Origin: Billgrantia ethanolica
GTDB taxonomy: Bacteria; Pseudomonadota; Gammaproteobacteria; Pseudomonadales; Halomonadaceae
NCBI RefSeq assembly: GCF_021404305.1
Contig: NZ_JABFTX010000002.1
Coordinates: forward strand, 682,001-746,000
Direction: 5' to 3'
DNA length: 64,000 bases
Shown: piece after piece, positions 60,362 through 64,000 of the stretch
How positions within the stretch are numbered: the stretch's first letter is position 1
How the letters are laid out: the number at the start of each line of letters is the position of its first letter
Made by a program: the position numbers and the translations under genes
The notes under the pieces: model-generated
Told to the model about the DNA's origin: nothing
Seen by the model: only the letters and a program-made list of their open reading frames with translations
Databases searched by the model: none

Positions 60362-61732
60362 GTGGTAGTACACAAGGACCGCTTATGGTCTTACCTGATA
60401 TGGCCCCTGCTGTGGCCGCTGCTGCTGGCCCAGGCGGCTCTGGTGCTGCTGTGTCTGCTGGCAGGCGCCGTGCTGTGGTTGGCCACTCCCGATCCTGCCG
60501 CCTGGACGGGCCCCGCCTGGCTGCTGCTGGCGCTGCTGGTCGGCACGACCCTCACCACTTCGGCCTTTCTCCTGCAATTGCGCCACCGCATTCGCGAATG
60601 TGAGGCTCAAGCCGAGAGCCGCCTCGAGCGTATCGAGCGTCTGCTGTTGGAAGCCGATCAGATGCTGCCGGGCTGGCTGGGCAAGCCGGGACGACTCGAG
60701 ACCCATGACGACTCGATGATGGGACGCATGGAGCGCCTGCATGACGGTATGATCGAGCTGCAGTCGCGACTCGAGCTGGTACCGAGCCCCGATGCGCTGC
60801 TGGCCGGCAGTCAGCGGCCGGCGCTGCTGCTCTACCAGGGGCGGATCGTCGGTGCCAATCTGGCCATGGAGCAGCTGCTGGGCGAAAGCCTGGCCACGCT
60901 GAGGGGGCAGGACCCCGCGACTCGACTGATCGAGCGAGGCGATGCGGGGGACAGGCTGGTCGAGGTGCAGGTGCTCGATGGAGAGGGGCGCTGGCGCTCC
61001 TTCCGGGCGGAGTGGCTTCACGCCTCACCCTATCAGCTGCTGCTCTTCGAGCGCGCCGGCATGCACGAATTCGGCAATCTGCTGGCGGCCCGCGAGCGGG
61101 CGAGGGAGGATTCGCGGCTCAAGTCGCACTACCTGACGCTGTTGCAGCGCGAGCTGGAGCCGCTGCTGAGTGAGCTGGCCGTGGGCATGCAACGTGAAGC
61201 AGGCGCCGGGGATTCGTCGCGATACGCCCACCTGCGCGAGCGTATCGCCGACATCATGCTGCTGATCAACAGTCTGGCCGGGGAGCGGGGCGAGCTGCTA
61301 CCGCCGACCAGCGTAGGCCAGGCAGCGGAGCCGCTGCGGGTGCTGGTGGTCGATGACGGTCCGGTCAACCGCATGCTGGCAAGCCAACTGCTGGAGGCCC
61401 AGGGGCTCAGGGTCGACAGCGTCGCCAGTGGCCCGGAAGCCCTGGAGCAGCAGCAGCGTCTGTTCTATGACCTGGTGCTGATGGATATCTTCATGCCCGA
61501 TATGGACGGCATCGAGGCAGCTCGGCGCTGGCGCGAACAGGAAGCGCTCGGCCCCGAGGCCGGCCGCAGCATCCTGGTGGCGCTCACCGCCAATGCCACC
61601 GACAGCGACCGCCAGCGCTTCGTCGAGGCCGGCATGGACGACTACCTTGCCAAACCCTATGGTCCGCGTGAGCTCATCGACATGCTGCGACAGTGGCGGC
61701 CGGATGCCTTCCAGGATGTCGCACCGACATGA
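60362..61732 (+). CDS. Membrane-anchored receiver-domain protein with degenerate kinase region
   Basis: 456-residue protein. Two membrane helices (about 14-41 and 52-71), a coiled coil (75-100), a PAS-like segment (about 150-230), a region resembling a histidine-kinase dimerisation helix (KSHYLTLLQRELEPL at 254-268) in which the phospho-His position is Arg263, and no ATPase domain. A complete receiver domain follows (DD331-332, phospho-acceptor D375 in LMDIFMPD, T409, K431). It looks like a hybrid kinase that has lost kinase function but can still accept phosphate. Start GTG, AGGGA 11 bases upstream. Partner unknown. Confidence 0.82.
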   Translation: MVVHKDRLWSYLIWPLLWPLLLAQAALVLLCLLAGAVLWLATPDPAAWTGPAWLLLALLVGTTLTTSAFLLQLRHRIRECEAQAESRLERIERLLLEADQMLPGWLGKPGRLETHDDSMMGRMERLHDGMIELQSRLELVPSPDALLAGSQRPALLLYQGRIVGANLAMEQLLGESLATLRGQDPATRLIERGDAGDRLVEVQVLDGEGRWRSFRAEWLHASPYQLLLFERAGMHEFGNLLAARERAREDSRLKSHYLTLLQRELEPLLSELAVGMQREAGAGDSSRYAHLRERIADIMLLINSLAGERGELLPPTSVGQAAEPLRVLVVDDGPVNRMLASQLLEAQGLRVDSVASGPEALEQQQRLFYDLVLMDIFMPDMDGIEAARRWREQEALGPEAGRSILVALTANATDSDRQRFVEAGMDDYLAKPYGPRELIDMLRQWRPDAFQDVAPT

Positions 61733-61773
61733 CCCTGCTTCTCACATCGTCATGACTCTGTTTCTTTCATCGA
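61728..61773 (+). repeat. 23-bp imperfect tandem duplication at the receiver-protein stop codon
   Basis: Units 61728-61750 and 61751-61773 agree at 18 of 23 positions. The first contains the TGA stop at 61730-61732; the second also reads CATGAC at the same place. Confidence 0.75.
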
Positions 61774-61858
61774 CGGCGGACCTCTCCTCATGCCGCCCCG
61801 GTCTGCGCCTCCGGTCTGCAGGCCGGGGCAAGGCTCCGTTTTCTGTTCCGAGGTGCAC

Positions 61859-62653
61859 ATGAACTATCCCGATATCGATCCTGTCGCCATCTCGCTCGGC
61901 CCCTTCCAGGTGCACTGGTATGGCCTGATGTACGTGATCGGCTTTGTCGGGGCCTGGTGGCTGGGACGCCGGCGGGCCCATCGCTTCGGCCTCACCCATG
62001 ACGACGTCGGCGACCTGCTGTTCTATCTCGCCATCGGGGTGGTGGTCGGCGGTCGCCTCGGCTATGCGCTGTTCTACGGCATGGGCCAGTGGGCCGCCGA
62101 CCCGCTGTGGGTGTTCCGTGTCTGGGACGGCGGTATGAGCTTTCACGGCGGGCTGATCGGTGTGCTGCTGGCCGCCCTCTGGTTCGCCCGCAAGAAGCGC
62201 ATGGCCTTCTTCAGCCTGACCGATTTCTTCGCGCCCATGGTGCCGATCGGTCTGGGGGCCGGGCGCATCGGCAACTTCATCAACCGCGAACTGCCCGGGC
62301 GGGTCACCGAGATGCCCTGGGGCATGCCGTTTCCCGGTATGGGGCCGGAGCCGCGGCATCCCACCGCGCTCTACGAGGCCTTTCTCGAAGGCCTGGTGAT
62401 GTTCGTCATCCTGTGGTGGGTGTCGGCACAGCCGCGTCGGCGCGGGCTGGTTTCCGGTCTGTTCCTGCTGCTCTACGGGGTATTCCGCTTCGGCGTGGAG
62501 TTCTACCGCCTGCCGGACGCCCACATCGGCTACCTGGCTTTCGGCTGGTTCACCATGGGCATGCTGCTGACATTGCCGATGATCCTCTCCGGTATCCTGC
62601 TCATCGCCTGGTCGCGGCGTCAGCCGCTGGTGGGCGACAAGGCGATGCAGTGA
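61859..62653 (+). CDS. lgt: Prolipoprotein diacylglyceryl transferase
   Basis: 264-residue inner-membrane enzyme attaching diacylglycerol to lipobox cysteines. The Lgt signature appears as [21 protein letters not shown], partly quoted; [11 protein letters not shown] is the N-terminal landmark. About seven helices. GAGGTG precedes the ATG. Placed between the receiver protein and thyA, as in pseudomonads for lgt-thyA. Tandem repeats begin at its stop codon. Confidence 0.95.
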   Translation: MNYPDIDPVAISLGPFQVHWYGLMYVIGFVGAWWLGRRRAHRFGLTHDDVGDLLFYLAIGVVVGGRLGYALFYGMGQWAADPLWVFRVWDGGMSFHGGLIGVLLAALWFARKKRMAFFSLTDFFAPMVPIGLGAGRIGNFINRELPGRVTEMPWGMPFPGMGPEPRHPTALYEAFLEGLVMFVILWWVSAQPRRRGLVSGLFLLLYGVFRFGVEFYRLPDAHIGYLAFGWFTMGMLLTLPMILSGILLIAWSRRQPLVGDKAMQ

Positions 62654-62718
62654 AACTCGACGACAGCGGGGCAGCGAAACTCGACGAAAGCTACGCAGTG
62701 ATACTCGCAGAGAGTAGG
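62647..62718 (+). repeat. 24-bp imperfect tandem repeat, 3 units, starting at the lgt stop codon
   Basis: Units 62647-62670, 62671-62694 and 62695-62718, all beginning GCAGYGAWACTCG. Unit 1 carries the lgt TGA (62651-62653); in unit 2 that codon is CGA and in unit 3 TGA again. Confidence 0.85.
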
Positions 62719-62798
62719 AGTGCGTGAGCGGAGGCGGTAGACTCTCGGGTCAATCGATCGACTGCCAATCGACCATCTATATATAGAGCCTTGCCAAG

Positions 62799-63674
62799 AT
62801 GCCTGACCACAACGCCCAGCTCGGGCGGCCCGCTACCGAACGGACCGCTCTCCAATCGCCGCCCGAACAGTCAGCTCTCGAACAGCCCTATCTGGACCTG
62901 ATGCGCCTGGTGCTGGAGCAGGGCGTGGAGCGCGGCGACCGCACCGGGGTCGGCACGCGCTCGCTGTTCGGCCACCAGATGCGCTTCGACCTGTCCCGCG
63001 GCTTCCCGCTGGTGACCACCAAGAAGCTGCACCTGCGCTCGATCGTCTACGAGCTGCTGTGGTTCCTGCGCGGCGATACCAACATCGCCTATCTCAAGGA
63101 GAACGGGGTCAGCATCTGGGACGAGTGGGCCGACGCCAACGGTGATCTCGGCCCCGTCTACGGCTATCAGTGGCGCAGCTGGCCCGACCCCCGCGGCGGC
63201 CACGTGGATCAGATCGCCAAGCTGCTCGAGCAGCTGCGCACCAACCCCGACTCGCGGCGGCTGATCGTCTCGGCCTGGAACCCGGCGCTGGTCGACGAGA
63301 TGGCGCTGCCTCCGTGCCACTGCCTGTTCCAGTTCTACGTGGCGGAAGGGCGGCTCTCCTGCCAGCTCTATCAGCGCAGCGCCGACATCTTTCTCGGGGT
63401 GCCGTTCAACATCGCCAGCTATGCGCTGCTGACCATGATGATCGCCCAGGTCGCCGGCCTCGAGCCCGGCGACTTCGTCCACACTCTGGGCGACGCGCAC
63501 CTGTACCTTAACCACCTGGAGCAGGCCGAGCTGCAGCTCTCGCGTACTCCGCGTTCGGCGCCCCGGCTGGTGCTCGATCCCGACGTCGACGACCTGTTCG
63601 CCTTCCGCTTCGAGCATATCGCCATCGAAGGCTACGATCCCCATCCTCATATCAAGGCCGAGGTAGCGGTATGA
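62799..63674 (+). CDS. thyA: Thymidylate synthase
   Basis: 291-residue ThyA converting dUMP to dTMP with methylene-tetrahydrofolate. The catalytic Cys is in [30 protein letters not shown] and [19 protein letters not shown] are family blocks, cited in part. The chain has about 27 extra N-terminal residues compared with E. coli; no ATG, GTG or TTG lies closer to the conserved YLDLMRLV, so they appear real. An AT-rich TATATATA stretch (62778-62785) just upstream may be the -10 region. It overlaps folA by 4 bases. Confidence 0.95.
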   Translation: MPDHNAQLGRPATERTALQSPPEQSALEQPYLDLMRLVLEQGVERGDRTGVGTRSLFGHQMRFDLSRGFPLVTTKKLHLRSIVYELLWFLRGDTNIAYLKENGVSIWDEWADANGDLGPVYGYQWRSWPDPRGGHVDQIAKLLEQLRTNPDSRRLIVSAWNPALVDEMALPPCHCLFQFYVAEGRLSCQLYQRSADIFLGVPFNIASYALLTMMIAQVAGLEPGDFVHTLGDAHLYLNHLEQAELQLSRTPRSAPRLVLDPDVDDLFAFRFEHIAIEGYDPHPHIKAEVAV

Positions 63675-64000
63675 CCGACGAGACTCTGGTGCCGGTGGCG
63701 ATGATCGCCGCGGTGTCGCGCAACGGCGTGATCGGCGTCGACAACAAGCTGCCCTGGCATCTGCCCGAGGATCTCAAGTTTTTCAAGCGCATGACCCTGG
63801 CCAAGCCACTGATCATGGGGCGCAAGACCTTCGCTTCCATCGGCCGCCCGTTGCCGGGCCGCCTCAACATCGTGGTGACCCGGGATGAGAGCTTCCACCA
63901 CGACGGCGTGCGGGTCTGCCACGATCTCGAATCGGCGCTGTTCCTGGCCGACCAGCAGGCCACCATCGACGCCAGCGAGGAGATCATGGTGATGGGCGGC
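63671..64000 (+). CDS. folA: Dihydrofolate reductase (5' part, cut by window end)
   Basis: 110 codons of FolA are present before the window ends. [29 protein letters not shown], cited in pieces, [22 protein letters not shown] and the incipient MVMGG nucleotide loop are diagnostic. The ATG overlaps the thyA stop (ATGA), coupling thymidylate synthesis with regeneration of tetrahydrofolate. Confidence 0.95.
   Translation, partial: MTDETLVPVAMIAAVSRNGVIGVDNKLPWHLPEDLKFFKRMTLAKPLIMGRKTFASIGRPLPGRLNIVVTRDESFHHDGVRVCHDLESALFLADQQATIDASEEIMVMGG

Noticed and set aside
61733-61858. Small gene or RNA before lgt
   Set aside because: Only the duplicated stop-codon unit and a GC-rich imperfect repeat are seen; open frames lack starts with ribosome sites.

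Overview
The window is 64 kb of GC-rich chromosome from a gammaproteobacterium. Gene order and protein style fit Halomonadaceae or a close relative of the pseudomonads: nrdR-ribD-ribBA-ribH-nusB-thiL-pgpA, yrfG-hslR-hslO-pckA, rsd, and the HAD-phosphatase/rppH/ptsP/lgt/thyA/folA block are typical housekeeping neighbourhoods of that group. I see no rRNA, tRNA, prophage, insertion sequence or CRISPR. The species assignment is inference from gene content only.

Layout. 1-5.6 kb: a beta-CASP ribonuclease-like metallo-hydrolase, then a sulfur-handling set (DUF2892 protein, persulfide-dioxygenase-like MBL protein, SulP permease, split YeeE/YedE sulfur carrier). 5.7-7.2 kb: divergent periplasmic DsbC/G-like thiol protein and a PCu(A)C copper chaperone with a histidine-rich tail. 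7.3-14.3 kb: riboflavin/nusB/thiL/pgpA cluster, lacking riboflavin synthase (ribE) where it often sits, plus a DUF945 protein. 14.3-16.9 kb: a Lon protease behind a probable sigma-32 promoter. 16.9-24.3 kb: an SDR divergent from a TAXI-type TRAP transporter, a prephenate-dehydratase/BacA-like protein, ilvD and a Gfo/Idh oxidoreductase. 24.3-35.5 kb: nudE, yrfG, hslR, hslO, pckA, a Tat-type msrB, a LysR regulator, a DUF1127 protein, tex, gshA and dsbB.

35.5-49.2 kb is the most distinctive region. A kynurenine-formamidase-like hydrolase ends exactly where a 13-gene minus-strand run ends. That run encodes a fused flavin monooxygenase/Old-Yellow-Enzyme protein (2-aminobenzoyl-CoA monooxygenase/reductase type), SDR, MarR regulator, enoyl-CoA hydratase, acyl-CoA dehydrogenase, 2-aminobenzoate/benzoate-type CoA ligase, a five-gene branched-chain-type ABC importer, a 4HBT thioesterase and a RidA-family protein. 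The simplest reading is aerobic, CoA-dependent anthranilate catabolism, possibly fed by tryptophan/kynurenine breakdown. A 10+10 bp inverted repeat upstream of the first gene is a candidate MarR operator. The RidA-like member lacks the usual substrate-binding arginine.

49.4-64 kb: rsd, an RND efflux pair, malate dehydrogenase, a HAD phosphatase, rppH, ptsP, a TANGO2-like protein, a membrane-anchored receiver protein with a decayed kinase region, lgt, thyA and the start of folA. A recurring oddity across the window is short tandem repeats whose first unit contains a gene's stop codon (after the CoA ligase, rppH, the receiver protein and lgt).
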